Source: Candidatus Poseidoniales archaeon
GTDB lineage: Archaea > Thermoplasmatota > Poseidoniia > Poseidoniales > Thalassarchaeaceae
Length of the DNA stretch: 34,467 bases
Assembly (NCBI GenBank): GCA_012959435.1
Contig: DUDF01000068.1
Coordinates: 1-34,467, forward strand
Direction: 5' to 3'
A program made the translations under genes and the position numbers. The notes under the pieces were generated by a model. That model was not told where the DNA came from and did no database searches. It was given only the letters and a program-made list of their open reading frames with translations. Position 1 is the first letter of the stretch. Every line of letters begins with the position of its first letter. Below are positions 5,834 to 14,727 of the stretch, in pieces.

Positions 5834-8814
5834 TCCTCTAGTTGAATAATAATTCGTGCACTGAGTTCTGCTTGCACTCCCTCGCGAATTTTCTCAAGGT
5901 GAAGAATTCGTTCATCAAGTTCTTTGGTTAGCCTTGTAATTAACCCGTCTTTCATCCGCCTCCAACGGTCGTCTACATCTGCACCACCTTGTTGCTGGCG
6001 ATAGACTGCAGTACGAATTTGTTCTCTCTCCCGCTCTATTCTTTCCATCCATGAACGTTGGACATTATGGCGCAACTCATCTAATAGAGGGGCAAGCCTC
6101 GCTCTTTCATCTTCTAAGAGCCAACCATGAATTCTATCTAGGGCATTTTCAATAATTTCTTCATCGCTGTCATCAAACATTACTCGCTCAACTTCATCAA
6201 ATGATTTCCAAGGGTAGAGTGGTTGGTTAGGTATTGGCATTCCATGTTTGTCAAGTACGAGCCATCTCCGAACAGCGTGATTTGATAGTCCAGCAACAAT
6301 CCAATCAAGGCAGATTAGCATACTTGCCTCCTCATCCCAATGTTGTGGCCTCATCGCTTTGAGTTGAGTAACGGGTGCGATTCCAGCAACTTTCCATCCG
6401 CTGATGGTGGCATCTGGGTTTGGTTCTCCACCAATTGGTTCACGTAGCCATTGGATAATTGGATGCCATGGGGCAAGTTGGACAAGGTCAGTCCTGTCCT
6501 TTGCCTCATCTCTATCAATAGCAACTCCAATGATATGTGGTGGGGCAGACCCTGCTAACATTTCAACGCGCTTTTCCCATCCACTAGTTAACCAATCAGA
6601 ACAAGATTTATCAGCGCATCTTCTGGCTAATTCATCAACGCTATATTGACTTAATTTCAAGTGCCAAAACCCATCTACTTTGTACACGCTTGAACTTCTG
6701 TCACGTTGCTTTAATCTCGCTTTTACCCAGGCAATTAATTGAGTCGGCTCAATACCAAGTTCCATATTGATTGCATCTTCTCTCAATTGGCGAATACCCG
6801 GGTCATTACCAAGCCATTCTCGCTCTTCAGTTGCTCGTTCTGTGAGCCAACGCTCACGTTTTTCGAGTAATGTGTCAAGACTGCCATCAACATTAGCAAC
6901 TTCATCGGCATTGACAAGACTGTATCCGCTTTGACCCAAACGTTTGGCGCGAGGGTTGTTTAGTTCTGTTTGGGCAACGAGTCGCATGGCTTTACCAAGT
7001 AGCGGGTCAAGCATTCCAATTGAATCTTCAAACAATCTGATTCTATGGAATAAGCGTCCTAAAATCGCAGCATCTATTGTGCCTTCAACTGCTAAGTTGA
7101 GGATTGTAATTACATCTGCTTCTTGACCGAATCTATCAAGCCGGCCAATACGCTGTTCGATTCTCATTGGATTCCATGGTAAATCATAGTTGACAAGTCG
7201 GTGACAATGTTGTTGATCTAATCCTTCACTTCCCACTTCGCTTGAGAGGAGTACATCGATTTCTCCATTAGCAAATTGATTGCGTAGAACCTCTCTATCA
7301 AGCATTGGAGTTTGTCCACTCAGAACCCTACAATTAACTCCCTCTTCGGTTAATCGTCGGTGTAAATAGGCAAGTGTTCCACGGAAATGACTGAACAGAA
7401 GTATGCCTCCAACACGGTCCTCGTCAAGGGAATTTAGCATCCATAGTTTCATCGCTTCGAACTTTGAGTCTTCATCTCCTAGTTCTTCGGCAGCATCAAT
7501 TAATTCGTCAAGGTCACCAAAGCGACTCAGAAGTCGGTGTTCTGCTTCTCGGATTGTCCCATCATCTACTTCATCCTGACCTTCGGTCCCGAAGTCAAAG
7601 GCGGCTCTCGCCGTTTGCCGTAATTGAGTTTGTACATGGGTAGCGAATGCTTGAAGACAACTACTTGCCATTCTCTCAGGAACGACTAGTGCCCAATCAA
7701 ACCTATCTGAATCGGGGTTTCTTAATTGCATCAATCTCCATGTCCATCGTCTGGCTGCTTCATACAGTCTCCATTCAGCAGCACTCAAATTAACATCCAA
7801 TGTGATAGCTTCACGGGTTGCAAGGTGGAGGTCTAAATCCCGGCGTCTTGTTCTAACAATTAATTCGTTGAGTGGTCTGAGTTGACGAATTAAATCAGCA
7901 ACTTCCAAGCGATTGCTTTGTAGAGATTCATCTCTCCAACCAAGAGGGTCTGAGCAGATTTCAATGGCTTGATTCAGGCGTGGGTCATTTGTGAACCCAG
8001 GAGTCATATTCAGTGTTTGCAGTGCACCCAATGCTCCCTCAAGGTCTGGTTTAGTTTTCGCTGTTGCATCAAGTGCAGTATTCAGCATCTGCATAGGCCT
8101 CATGGTTGCTTGGAACGAATTAAAATCAGGCCATCTGTCTGGTGCTAGAAGTGAAAGTTGTACCCACAACTCTTCGTTTGAGAGATTGACTGGGGTAGCC
8201 GTTAGAAACAGTGTTTGCCGACTATGTAGTGAAAGAAGTTGGATTGCGTCGTGTAATCTACTACGGGGGTTTCTACAATGGTGTGATTCATCAACAATTG
8301 TCAGAAGAAGATCAGGTATCCCCTCCTCCATCAATTCCCTCAACAATTTTGATTGTCTGAAAATACCGTGGCTAGTGACTATAACGAGTGATTCCCCATC
8401 ACGAATTCTATCCAAAGCCTGGCGTAGTTTTTGACCAGTATTCGCTTCAAACCCATCAAGGTCACAACGGTGAAACATTTCTTGTAACCATTTCAGTCTC
8501 AATCCACCGGGGCAGATTATGAGAATGCCGCCAGTTTCACCCATCGCATGAAGGCGGCGCAAAACATGCAATGCTGAAATCGTCTTGCCCAATCCAACTT
8601 CATCAGCAATTAGCAATCCATCCCAATTACTAGATGCCAGTCTTGCTGCTGGAAGATGCTGGTGTGGCTGGTCCATCCAGCGGCCAAATTTTAACAATGG
8701 ACACAAATCAGATGGTGGGAATCTAATATCTAAATCGCAGCGAATTAGATTCCATTCAGCGGCATCCAATTTTACGCCGCTGGCGCCTTCATTCCTGCTA
8801 CCTAAATCGCTCAA
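5809..8814 (-). CDS. RapA/HepA-like SNF2-family helicase-ATPase
   Basis: A 1001-residue superfamily 2 ATPase. The N-terminal helicase lobe has Walker A DEVGLGKT (71-78), the Walker B box DESH (175-178) and motif III TATP (205-208). The C-terminal lobe has SHFRGTLAYLHRRL, SSEVGSEGLD and the motif VI segment QRIGRLDRFGQ. GRxDRxGQ together with DESH is typical of the RapA/SNF2 group that remodels protein-DNA or RNA polymerase complexes. About 400 further residues form a less conserved C-terminal region ending in a coiled-coil-like stretch rich in E, R and Q. The frame has no ATG before residue 47, and the reading starts at TTG (8814) with TAGGG 5 nt upstream. DrmD of DISARM is related, but no DISARM partner is nearby. 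The 3' end overlaps the Toprim gene by 25 nt. Confidence 0.88.
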   Translation of the reverse strand: MSDLGSRNEGASGVKLDAAEWNLIRCDLDIRFPPSDLCPLLKFGRWMDQPHQHLPAARLASSNWDGLLIADEVGLGKTISALHVLRRLHAMGETGGILIICPGGLRLKWLQEMFHRCDLDGFEANTGQKLRQALDRIRDGESLVIVTSHGIFRQSKLLRELMEEGIPDLLLTIVDESHHCRNPRSRLHDAIQLLSLHSRQTLFLTATPVNLSNEELWVQLSLLAPDRWPDFNSFQATMRPMQMLNTALDATAKTKPDLEGALGALQTLNMTPGFTNDPRLNQAIEICSDPLGWRDESLQSNRLEVADLIRQLRPLNELIVRTRRRDLDLHLATREAITLDVNLSAAEWRLYEAARRWTWRLMQLRNPDSDRFDWALVVPERMASSCLQAFATHVQTQLRQTARAAFDFGTEGQDEVDDGTIREAEHRLLSRFGDLDELIDAAEELGDEDSKFEAMKLWMLNSLDEDRVGGILLFSHFRGTLAYLHRRLTEEGVNCRVLSGQTPMLDREVLRNQFANGEIDVLLSSEVGSEGLDQQHCHRLVNYDLPWNPMRIEQRIGRLDRFGQEADVITILNLAVEGTIDAAILGRLFHRIRLFEDSIGMLDPLLGKAMRLVAQTELNNPRAKRLGQSGYSLVNADEVANVDGSLDTLLEKRERWLTERATEEREWLGNDPGIRQLREDAINMELGIEPTQLIAWVKARLKQRDRSSSVYKVDGFWHLKLSQYSVDELARRCADKSCSDWLTSGWEKRVEMLAGSAPPHIIGVAIDRDEAKDRTDLVQLAPWHPIIQWLREPIGGEPNPDATISGWKVAGIAPVTQLKAMRPQHWDEEASMLICLDWIVAGLSNHAVRRWLVLDKHGMPIPNQPLYPWKSFDEVERVMFDDSDEEIIENALDRIHGWLLEDERARLAPLLDELRHNVQRSWMERIEREREQIRTAVYRQQQGGADVDDRWRRMKDGLITRLTKELDERILHLEKIREGVQAELSARIIIQLEDYSSPSEL

Positions 8815-8906
8815 CAGTGCCCTACCGCCAAGCGACCGTTCTTGAAGATGCGCGAATTAACACCTTGAAATAGCCAAAAAAGCCCATCTCCTCAAACCGG
8901 CACTTC

Positions 8907-8919
8907 AGTAATAATTACT
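8907..8919. repeat. 13-bp perfect palindrome between the Lrp and helicase genes
   Basis: AGTAATAATTACT reads identically on both strands around a central A. It lies about 93 nt upstream of the helicase TTG start and 36 nt past the Lrp stop, in an A/T-rich stretch. Lrp/AsnC proteins bind A/T-rich dyad sites, so an operator for the adjacent regulator is plausible. No experimental or comparative evidence is available here. Confidence 0.45.
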
Positions 8920-8954
8920 ACAAAATTAACCAATAGTCAATCCATTTGGCTGCA

Positions 8955-9404
8955 TTATTTTGGTAATTTCACACCTTGTTCTTTTACAGTGTTTAGTACC
9001 ACCATTGTAGTCGACCGTTCAACCCCTTCAGTAGATAGAACGGTTTTGGTGAAGTCATCCAAATCATCCCTATCACTCACTCGTGCAAACACCAAACTAT
9101 CCATCTCGCCAGTCACATCATACACTGCAAAAACTCGATGGTCGTCTGCAATCAAGCGCTGTACAGGTAGTAATTCTCCTTTGACAATTCGTAATCCAAC
9201 AACAACACTCATTTCCCAGCCAATTTTGTCAGCATCAAGAGTGACTGTATAGCCAGTGATTACTCCATTATCTTCTAATTTCCCAAGTCGATTTGACACA
9301 GTTCCTAGGGCGACTCCAACCATATCGGCGAGTGCTCTCATAGAGAGTCTGCCATCTTCTTGAAGTGCTTCAATCAATTGTTTGTCAGTTTCATCTAACT
9401 CCAT
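8955..9404 (-). CDS. Lrp/AsnC-family transcriptional regulator
   Basis: A 149-residue protein with the standard two-part layout. An N-terminal winged helix-turn-helix spans about 5-55 (DKQLIEALQEDGRLSMRALA, with recognition helix ALGTVSNRLGKLEDNGVI). It is joined by the strand GYTVTLDADKIGW to a RAM/AsnC effector domain (about 65-140) containing VVVGLRIVKGE, AVYDVTGEMDSLVFARVSD and VERSTTMVVLNTVKE. Such proteins form dimers to octamers that sense amino acids or similar metabolites. The ligand cannot be told from sequence. Upstream of the neighbouring helicase gene on the same strand; its own upstream region (9405-9539) contains imperfect dyads that could serve autoregulation. Confidence 0.93.
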   Translation of the reverse strand: MELDETDKQLIEALQEDGRLSMRALADMVGVALGTVSNRLGKLEDNGVITGYTVTLDADKIGWEMSVVVGLRIVKGELLPVQRLIADDHRVFAVYDVTGEMDSLVFARVSDRDDLDDFTKTVLSTEGVERSTTMVVLNTVKEQGVKLPK

Positions 9405-9490
9405 TTTTCCACATCCGGAGTGTTCTCGCCCAACAGGAGGTTTTTGAACGTTGTCGACAATTAACTCCTTTCTTTTGGTCAGATGTCCAT

Positions 9491-9531
9491 CTTGGCCCGG
9501 GAAAAACCAAGATTACCACAATATTGGGTAA
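9491..9531. promoter_or_regulatory. Paired inverted repeats upstream of the Lrp gene
   Basis: CTTGG and CCAAG (9491-9495 and 9507-9511) form an 11-nt-loop inverted repeat. Directly beside it, TTACC and GGTAA (9513-9517 and 9527-9531) flank an A/T core. They sit about 90-125 nt before the Lrp start and just past the end of the membrane-protein gene, so they could be an Lrp operator or a terminator of the upstream gene. The evidence does not decide between these. Confidence 0.3.
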
Positions 9532-9539
9532 TGGTAAGT

Positions 9540-10670
9540 TCATTCATTTTTATGAACTGGTAATTTGAGGTCAAGAACCCACCCACCTAGTTCTTCAACT
9601 TCAACTTCCCAATGAGTTTCAGCCTCATTGTTTTCTTCTGTGCTTCTCAGTTTTACCGAAAAATTGCGACTTGTCCCGGCTGGAACTAATTGCTGCTTTG
9701 GTACTCTAGACATCTTCCAAGGTAATGTTGCGGACGCGCCTTTAATTGTCAAGTCATACTTACCTGCAGTTACTCTTACTTCAGCAATCCATTCCTTCTT
9801 GATGTAACGCAGTGTTCCTGTTAGAAGTGGAAGCCCAACTTCTCTTTGGTAATCTTGACGTACAATAATAACAAGGCCCGCAACGATTGCAATTACCAAG
9901 ATAATGACTGGAAACATCCCTGCAATATTTGGGATTCTATCAAGGGTTTGAACCTGAGTATGGTCTATTCCAGAAACGGTTGCATTGAGGTCATCAACTA
10001 ACATCACAGTTACTTCTAATCTCCACAGATCATTGATAGTGAATGGGATTCCATCTTCTGTTAAGCGTTCCGAATCAATTACCTGAGTCCAATTCGTGGT
10101 ATTTCCTGCTTGGTGGTAAAATGAAGATGACCAGCCATAGTGGAGTACCACATCATCAGCAATTCCATTTCCTACGGGTGTGTGGTCGACAGTAACATAC
10201 CAGCGCAAATTTAGTGATTCCTCCAAATCCTCTAATGGTTCAATTTCAACTTCCAACAAAAGTCCAGCAGATTGAGTAACATCAGTGGTAGTTGTTTCTC
10301 CATCCTGTTCAGTGGCAACAATATCAACAGTAAGTGTCAGTTTTGCCAATGATGAAATCGCGGTAGCATTCTCAAGCGACTCTCCATTTTGCCATTGTGA
10401 GCAAGCATCTGCACCGAGTTTTTCTGCCCGTTGTTGCCCTGCTAAACTACTTCCCTCGCCGTGAATCCAGTTTAGTGATACATCACTATCTAGTCGTTCA
10501 ACGGAGTCAAAATCCCCATCACAATTGTTTCCATCAATAAAGGATTCAAAGACTGAAATTTCAGATTCAACATCTTCTCCACTAACGTGGTCTAAGTACT
10601 CGGGAAATACAATAAAAGTGAGATTAACCAATATAGAAGCGGCAATAATAACTACTGAAAATCGATTCAC
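9540..10670 (-). CDS. Bitopic exported membrane protein of unknown function
   Basis: 376 residues; I do not recognise a family. The N-terminal hydrophobic segment (about 5-23, VVIIAASILVNLTFIVF) is a signal anchor or signal peptide. It is followed by about 225 exported residues rich in D, E, S and T. A second TM (PVIILVIAIVAGLVIIV, about 255-271) precedes a basic cytoplasmic region of about 100 residues (RQDYQREVG, YIKKEWIAEVRV, VPAGTSRNFSVKLRS). That last part reads like a small beta-sandwich. Translation begins with GTG at 10670, which overlaps the methyltransferase TGA as GTGA and has GAGGTG upstream, so the two genes are translationally coupled. Coupling to an RNA methyltransferase does not obviously explain its job. 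Confidence 0.75.
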   Translation of the reverse strand: MNRFSVVIIAASILVNLTFIVFPEYLDHVSGEDVESEISVFESFIDGNNCDGDFDSVERLDSDVSLNWIHGEGSSLAGQQRAEKLGADACSQWQNGESLENATAISSLAKLTLTVDIVATEQDGETTTTDVTQSAGLLLEVEIEPLEDLEESLNLRWYVTVDHTPVGNGIADDVVLHYGWSSSFYHQAGNTTNWTQVIDSERLTEDGIPFTINDLWRLEVTVMLVDDLNATVSGIDHTQVQTLDRIPNIAGMFPVIILVIAIVAGLVIIVRQDYQREVGLPLLTGTLRYIKKEWIAEVRVTAGKYDLTIKGASATLPWKMSRVPKQQLVPAGTSRNFSVKLRSTEENNEAETHWEVEVEELGGWVLDLKLPVHKNE

Positions 10671-12349
10671 TGCACCACCTCAAGTCCTAGCGCATAGGTT
10701 AGAAGAGTGCGCTCGCAATCTGGTAGCATTAGAGTCAGTTTCCCTCCCAACCATGCAGGTAGCCACCATATCACTCCTTGATGATTGAACCGCAGGACTA
10801 CACCTCCAGAGGATTCGTCTCTAATGGTGGCTATTGCCTCAGCAGCATCTTCCTTATCAGGCCCGCCTTTTAGCAAAATTTCCTTTAGGAGTTCGGCTTC
10901 TATTTCGTGCACACGATGTGACAATTTTACTGCTGTAATGTGCATTCCTTTGGAAGTTGGTCTTTGCAAAATTCCTTTTCGCATTTCCCAAGTTGGTAGT
11001 CCTGCTTGAACTACTTGGAATGGATGCCAATGGCAGCCAGGGAGCCTTCCACCGCGCCTGAGCATTCTTTCACCAGCCCAAAACCAATCGTGAATATCAT
11101 TGCTAATTGTGTATATTTTACTCCCCCGTGTAAACATTTTTTCATAGTTAGCCCCCCACTCTTCTGAAATGGTTTCTAGTAAATCTGGGGTGGCGGGCAG
11201 TTCATGGTTTTTTGTTGGCGGTGGTGGTTGGCTAACTGGCCTTTCTGCCATTTCACTAGATGGCATTAATGCCGATGCAACTTCGTCGTTACCAATATGC
11301 TTGAAAGCGGCTACAAAGAATCCTCCAGAATCATTTTCATCACTCCAAATTCGCCGACAAAGAGGTAAGGCGGTAGTGATTTCAGTTTCCTCAGGTGGCA
11401 ATAATTCCTTTCCATCTCTATCACTAAAAGTCCCTTCTTCACCACTTTTACGACTGAGTTGTGGCCAAGTGGTCATGCCCTCTCGGCTAACTAGTCCAGG
11501 ACATTTTTCATCAATTTCAGTATCAACCAATGTTAGGAATTCACAAGTTCGCAGGATCTCAGCAACCACCGCTTCATTTTCAATTGGGTCCATTGAACAA
11601 GTAGAGTAGACCATCCTACCGCCTGGTGCAAGTAGCATTGCGCCTTTCCGGACTAACGCGACCTGCAACGGATTCAATTTGCGGCCAGCCCGCTCAGTCC
11701 ATTTTTTCCACAGTTCAGGATTCTTTCGGGTAGTCCCGCTACCAGAACAGGGTGCATCAACCAATATCCTATCATAACCAGGATTTGGACACCGAGGAAG
11801 ATGCCGTCCATCATGGCGAATAATTATCATAGAAGTAAGACCCGCTCGCTTAGAATTTGATACCAATAAATTAGCTCGTCCAGGATTTGATTCGTTAGCA
11901 ACAATAACGCCATCATCGTCAATTGCTTCACACAATTGAGTTGACTTGCTTCCCGGTGCTGCACACATATCCAATACATGCTGGCCAGCCTTACAATCAA
12001 GCAGTTTCACTGGAATCATGCTTACGGCTTCTTGACGAGTTATTCGACCGGAATCATGTAGGGCACGAAGCAGTATTTTCGCATCATTCGAAGGCCATTT
12101 CCCTCTTAGCCATGGCATAACCCAACCTTGTCCTCCACCACCTTCTGGTAACCAATCAATAGGTTTGCCACCCAGAGAAAGGAGAGTTTCCTTCACCCAT
12201 TCTTGGTTTTCTCGCAGGGGGTTTACACGCAGCGTTTCACTAAGTCTTGATTCAGCAGTCTCAATCCACGAATCAGAATCATCGCGCCATGTTTGCACAG
12301 CCTCCCATAGGTCGCTTTTTGATGGGTCTCCAAAGCCGAGTTTGCCCAT
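10667..12349 (-). CDS. NSUN/Trm4-like RNA cytosine-5 methyltransferase
   Basis: S-adenosylmethionine-dependent RNA m5C methyltransferase of the RsmB/NOP2/Sun superfamily, 560 residues. Motifs: the lead-in RQEAVSMIPVKLLD, SAM loop DMCAAPGSK (127-135), motif IV DAPCSGSGT with C201, and motif VI YSTCSMDP with C251. The two cysteines are the release and nucleophile residues of m5C enzymes. The lead-in before the SAM loop is closest to the Trm4/NSUN2 branch, suggesting a tRNA or rRNA target. The C-terminal 180 residues (from about 380) likely hold a PUA-like RNA-binding fold. ATG at 12349 has GGTGGTG just upstream. It is the first gene of a two-gene unit; the second overlaps by 4 nt. Divergent from the membrane-protein gene at 12456. 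Confidence 0.92.
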   Translation of the reverse strand: MGKLGFGDPSKSDLWEAVQTWRDDSDSWIETAESRLSETLRVNPLRENQEWVKETLLSLGGKPIDWLPEGGGGQGWVMPWLRGKWPSNDAKILLRALHDSGRITRQEAVSMIPVKLLDCKAGQHVLDMCAAPGSKSTQLCEAIDDDGVIVANESNPGRANLLVSNSKRAGLTSMIIIRHDGRHLPRCPNPGYDRILVDAPCSGSGTTRKNPELWKKWTERAGRKLNPLQVALVRKGAMLLAPGGRMVYSTCSMDPIENEAVVAEILRTCEFLTLVDTEIDEKCPGLVSREGMTTWPQLSRKSGEEGTFSDRDGKELLPPEETEITTALPLCRRIWSDENDSGGFFVAAFKHIGNDEVASALMPSSEMAERPVSQPPPPTKNHELPATPDLLETISEEWGANYEKMFTRGSKIYTISNDIHDWFWAGERMLRRGGRLPGCHWHPFQVVQAGLPTWEMRKGILQRPTSKGMHITAVKLSHRVHEIEAELLKEILLKGGPDKEDAAEAIATIRDESSGGVVLRFNHQGVIWWLPAWLGGKLTLMLPDCERTLLTYALGLEVVQ

Positions 12350-12455
12350 TCACACCACCCCCCTAACCGATTGCACATACCTTCGTGCCGGCCTCCCTCC
12401 CTCAAGGGTTGTGGATGCGCTAACCCAATGAGCCATGCCCTGTGTCGGGTGTTAC

Positions 12456-13877
12456 ATGGCGGTTGGTAGTGGCGATGCTTTCAGTTTACCCGCCACTTTG
12501 TTAACCGTCATTTTACTGTGGTCATTTTTACAATGGTCTGCTCCTTTATGGTTACCTAGTATGGCTGAGAAATATCCAGATAAAGCAAAATTTTACCGTC
12601 ATTTTGATCGCAGTTTAACAATCCTCCCAGTGGCATTGGTTCTGCTTGTAGTCCTCGCTTTATTTAGGGCGCATTTTGTCCAAGATTTCACTCATGGACA
12701 TGTGGTAAGTTTCGGAATTAGTAGTTCATCTGCATGGCAAAGAATGTTGCATGGGCCAGTAAATACAGTTGGCTCACCATGGTTAGGAATCATCATTTTA
12801 TTTTCTATTACCACCTTAGTAAAGGAGTGTTTTGGAAACTCTGGTTATTCATTATTTGATGAGCATGAGGCAGACCTGCGTGCCCGCGTATTAAGATGGC
12901 ATGGATTTCTATGGCCATTGATGTTGATTGGATTTATTCCTTCAGATGCATTTGCAGTTTACACAGAGCCGCAAACTTTCATCGGTTCACAAATCGCTCC
13001 ACTTCGGACTACACTTACCTTAATATTTGCCGGGATCGGTCTCGGTATCTGGCCATATGCTGTGGCGAATTATTCACAATCAGGAGATATGAAGGAAGGT
13101 GACAATTTTCTTTTAGCGAGTATAACCGCCGTGTTGACATTATTTTTCCTTGCAATGGAAAACCTTTCTTCACAACGAGTTGATGAGTTTGGTGAACTAA
13201 TTGCTTTGGGAGAAATGACCGAATTCGCTCTCACCTTGTCATTGATGGTTCTGTTATTGGGGTGGCCAATTTTCTTGATGTTAATGAGTAAAGTCCACGA
13301 AAAAAGAGGTATTGCCAAAGGAAGACGTTGGCTTGGCTTGACTCGTGCTTTCGCCCATACACTAGTTTTGATTTGGCTATCAGGCGCAGTGATACTCGAA
13401 TCTCTTCCACACATTGATGGATGGTCTAGTGCATTTTGGCTATCTTTGACTTTGATGCTACCGCTAGCAATCTTTGGATTTGTTGGAACGTTGTTACCTA
13501 TTGTGGGTCAAGACTCTAGTCCCCGACCAGAAGTATGGGGCTTTTTCCTAGTAATGAGTTTAGCCATCCCATTCTTGACAATTAGAGAACCACTCACTGC
13601 AGTATTGATGCCAGGACTTTTCATGTCAATGACAACATTACCTCTGTTAGCAACTCATCCTGAGTTACGTCCTAACTTGCCTATTCAGAATCGAGTGTTC
13701 GAGTCAGGCGTATTAATTGGATTAACAATTACAGCCCTTTGGGGATTCCATCGCATGTTTACAGGCGATTCGTTCGCTCTTTCTTTGGGTATTGGAATAA
13801 CTTTGATATTACCTTTAATTACAATCCTCTTACTAAATCAAAAAATGGAAGTTTCTAGAACAAATATACCCAATTAG
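12456..13877 (+). CDS. Polytopic membrane protein of unknown function
   Basis: About 473 residues with some 11-12 hydrophobic helices spread over the whole length. No catalytic or transporter signature is recognisable to me. Distinct features are a short cytoplasmic or exported loop EKYPDKAKFYRHFDR after the first TM, a FDEHEADLRARVLRWHGF segment near residue 140, and charged loops SKVHEKRGIAKGRRW. The ATG at 12456 (MAVGSGDAF) is preferred over 12435. The sequence immediately before it (GTCGGGTGTTAC) closely matches the bases before the Sec61-beta start. Divergent from the RNA methyltransferase gene. A small-molecule transporter or a membrane scaffold are both possible. Confidence 0.7.
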   Translation: MAVGSGDAFSLPATLLTVILLWSFLQWSAPLWLPSMAEKYPDKAKFYRHFDRSLTILPVALVLLVVLALFRAHFVQDFTHGHVVSFGISSSSAWQRMLHGPVNTVGSPWLGIIILFSITTLVKECFGNSGYSLFDEHEADLRARVLRWHGFLWPLMLIGFIPSDAFAVYTEPQTFIGSQIAPLRTTLTLIFAGIGLGIWPYAVANYSQSGDMKEGDNFLLASITAVLTLFFLAMENLSSQRVDEFGELIALGEMTEFALTLSLMVLLLGWPIFLMLMSKVHEKRGIAKGRRWLGLTRAFAHTLVLIWLSGAVILESLPHIDGWSSAFWLSLTLMLPLAIFGFVGTLLPIVGQDSSPRPEVWGFFLVMSLAIPFLTIREPLTAVLMPGLFMSMTTLPLLATHPELRPNLPIQNRVFESGVLIGLTITALWGFHRMFTGDSFALSLGIGITLILPLITILLLNQKMEVSRTNIPN

Positions 13878-14014
13878 AATAGAAAATCCGGTGTTGAGAT
13901 TACCCTATCAAAATCACCTTTTCGAGGAGTATCTCACCTGCAACGGTTAAAGCACCGACAGTGCACCTACATTTCAGTTGACTGCGTTTAGTAGTCATCT
14001 AGATGGGATGCGAA

Positions 14015-14440
14015 ATGACTGAAGAGAGTGAGCCGGCAGTAAATCGACAAAAGAGGATTAGTCCTTTAGCCAAAGCCAACAAACAGGCTTTCAAAGCAGC
14101 CAGAGTTAGAGCCGAAAAAGCATCACAACAAATTGATGACGCGAAAGAACTCAGAACTCAGTTCAAGGATATTCACGAGCGAGCGGTAGAAAGCCAAGTT
14201 GAACAAGGCCCGCTAGTTCCAGTTGAGGCACAGATGGAAGTTGAAGATGATGATTGGGTTTACCAGTCAATTGACGAAGAAACACTTCGAGAATTAAGTC
14301 ACCGAGTAATTTTACAAACTAGTGCAGGTAAGCGAAAAGTTCTGTTTGAAACACAAAATCTTGATGAAGCAATGGATTGCGCAGCACGAATCGTAGAGTT
14401 TAGTGATGGCTGTGTTTTAGTAGAAACCGTTGACCCTTGA
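14015..14440 (+). CDS. Small soluble protein of unknown function
   Basis: 141 residues from ATG 14015 (GGGATG lies just upstream; 14003 is an alternative). The first half is highly charged and helical (RISPLAKANKQAFKAARVRAEK, then ASQQIDDAKELRTQFKDIH), suggesting a coiled coil. The second half (about 85-141) looks like a compact alpha/beta domain with LRELSHRVILQTSAGKRKVLF and MDCAARIVEFSDGCVLVETVDP. I do not recognise the family. It sits directly upstream of the Sec61-beta gene in the same direction, but a separate promoter lies between them. Real coding is supported by the ordered C-terminal half and the absence of a better frame on either strand. Confidence 0.6.
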   Translation: MTEESEPAVNRQKRISPLAKANKQAFKAARVRAEKASQQIDDAKELRTQFKDIHERAVESQVEQGPLVPVEAQMEVEDDDWVYQSIDEETLRELSHRVILQTSAGKRKVLFETQNLDEAMDCAARIVEFSDGCVLVETVDP

Positions 14441-14462
14441 GTATAATTTAGCATTAGTCGCG

Positions 14463-14470
14463 TTCAAATA
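14463..14470 (+). promoter_or_regulatory. TATA-like element for Sec61-beta
   Basis: TTCAAATA is centred about 28 nt before the Sec61-beta ATG, the spacing expected for a leaderless or nearly leaderless archaeal transcript. The same TTCAAATA sequence, followed by A/G-rich bases, occurs upstream of rps8e at 28574. Functional assignment is inference from spacing and recurrence. Confidence 0.45.
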
Positions 14471-14494
14471 GGCGGGGCAGGTCGGGCGTTTTAC

Positions 14495-14713
14495 ATGGCA
14501 GTCAAGAAGGACAAGAAGTCGAAGGGGCCAAACATCCAGCAAGCCGCTGGGTTAATCCGCTACTTCGACGAAGAGTCAGATGATGCTTGGCAGATTTCAA
14601 AAGGCATGATTTACGCTGTCTGTATCATATTCTCGGTTGGCGTTTACTTGGCTAACCAACCAAACCAGTGGGAAAACACTTGGATGTGGATGTGGGACAA
14701 CCTGTTTGGTTGA
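14495..14713 (+). CDS. Preprotein translocase subunit Sec61-beta (archaeal SecG)
   Basis: A 72-residue single-span membrane protein. The basic N-terminus (MAVKKDKKSKGP) is followed by the family signature AAGLIRYFDEES and one TM helix (about 37-54, MIYAVCIIFSVGVYLAN). This matches the archaeal/eukaryotic Sec61-beta pattern GLxRFFDEE followed by a C-terminal membrane anchor. It is the non-essential third subunit of the SecYEG/Sec61 channel. SecY and SecE are not in this window, so the gene stands alone, which is usual in archaea. The C-terminus extends about 18 residues beyond the TM and is Trp-rich (ENTWMWMWDNLFG), slightly longer than the classical family. Confidence 0.9.
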   Translation: MAVKKDKKSKGPNIQQAAGLIRYFDEESDDAWQISKGMIYAVCIIFSVGVYLANQPNQWENTWMWMWDNLFG

Positions 14714-14727
14714 ATCATTTTCTGAAA

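Noticed and set aside
5809-8814. DISARM (DrmD) or another anti-phage helicase
   Set aside because: No methylase, DrmA, DrmB or PLD-type partner is nearby, and RapA-like SNF2 ATPases are common outside defence loci.
11169-11609. 146-codon plus-strand frame opposite the RNA methyltransferase
   Set aside because: It is antisense to well-conserved methyltransferase sequence and has no recognisable domain.
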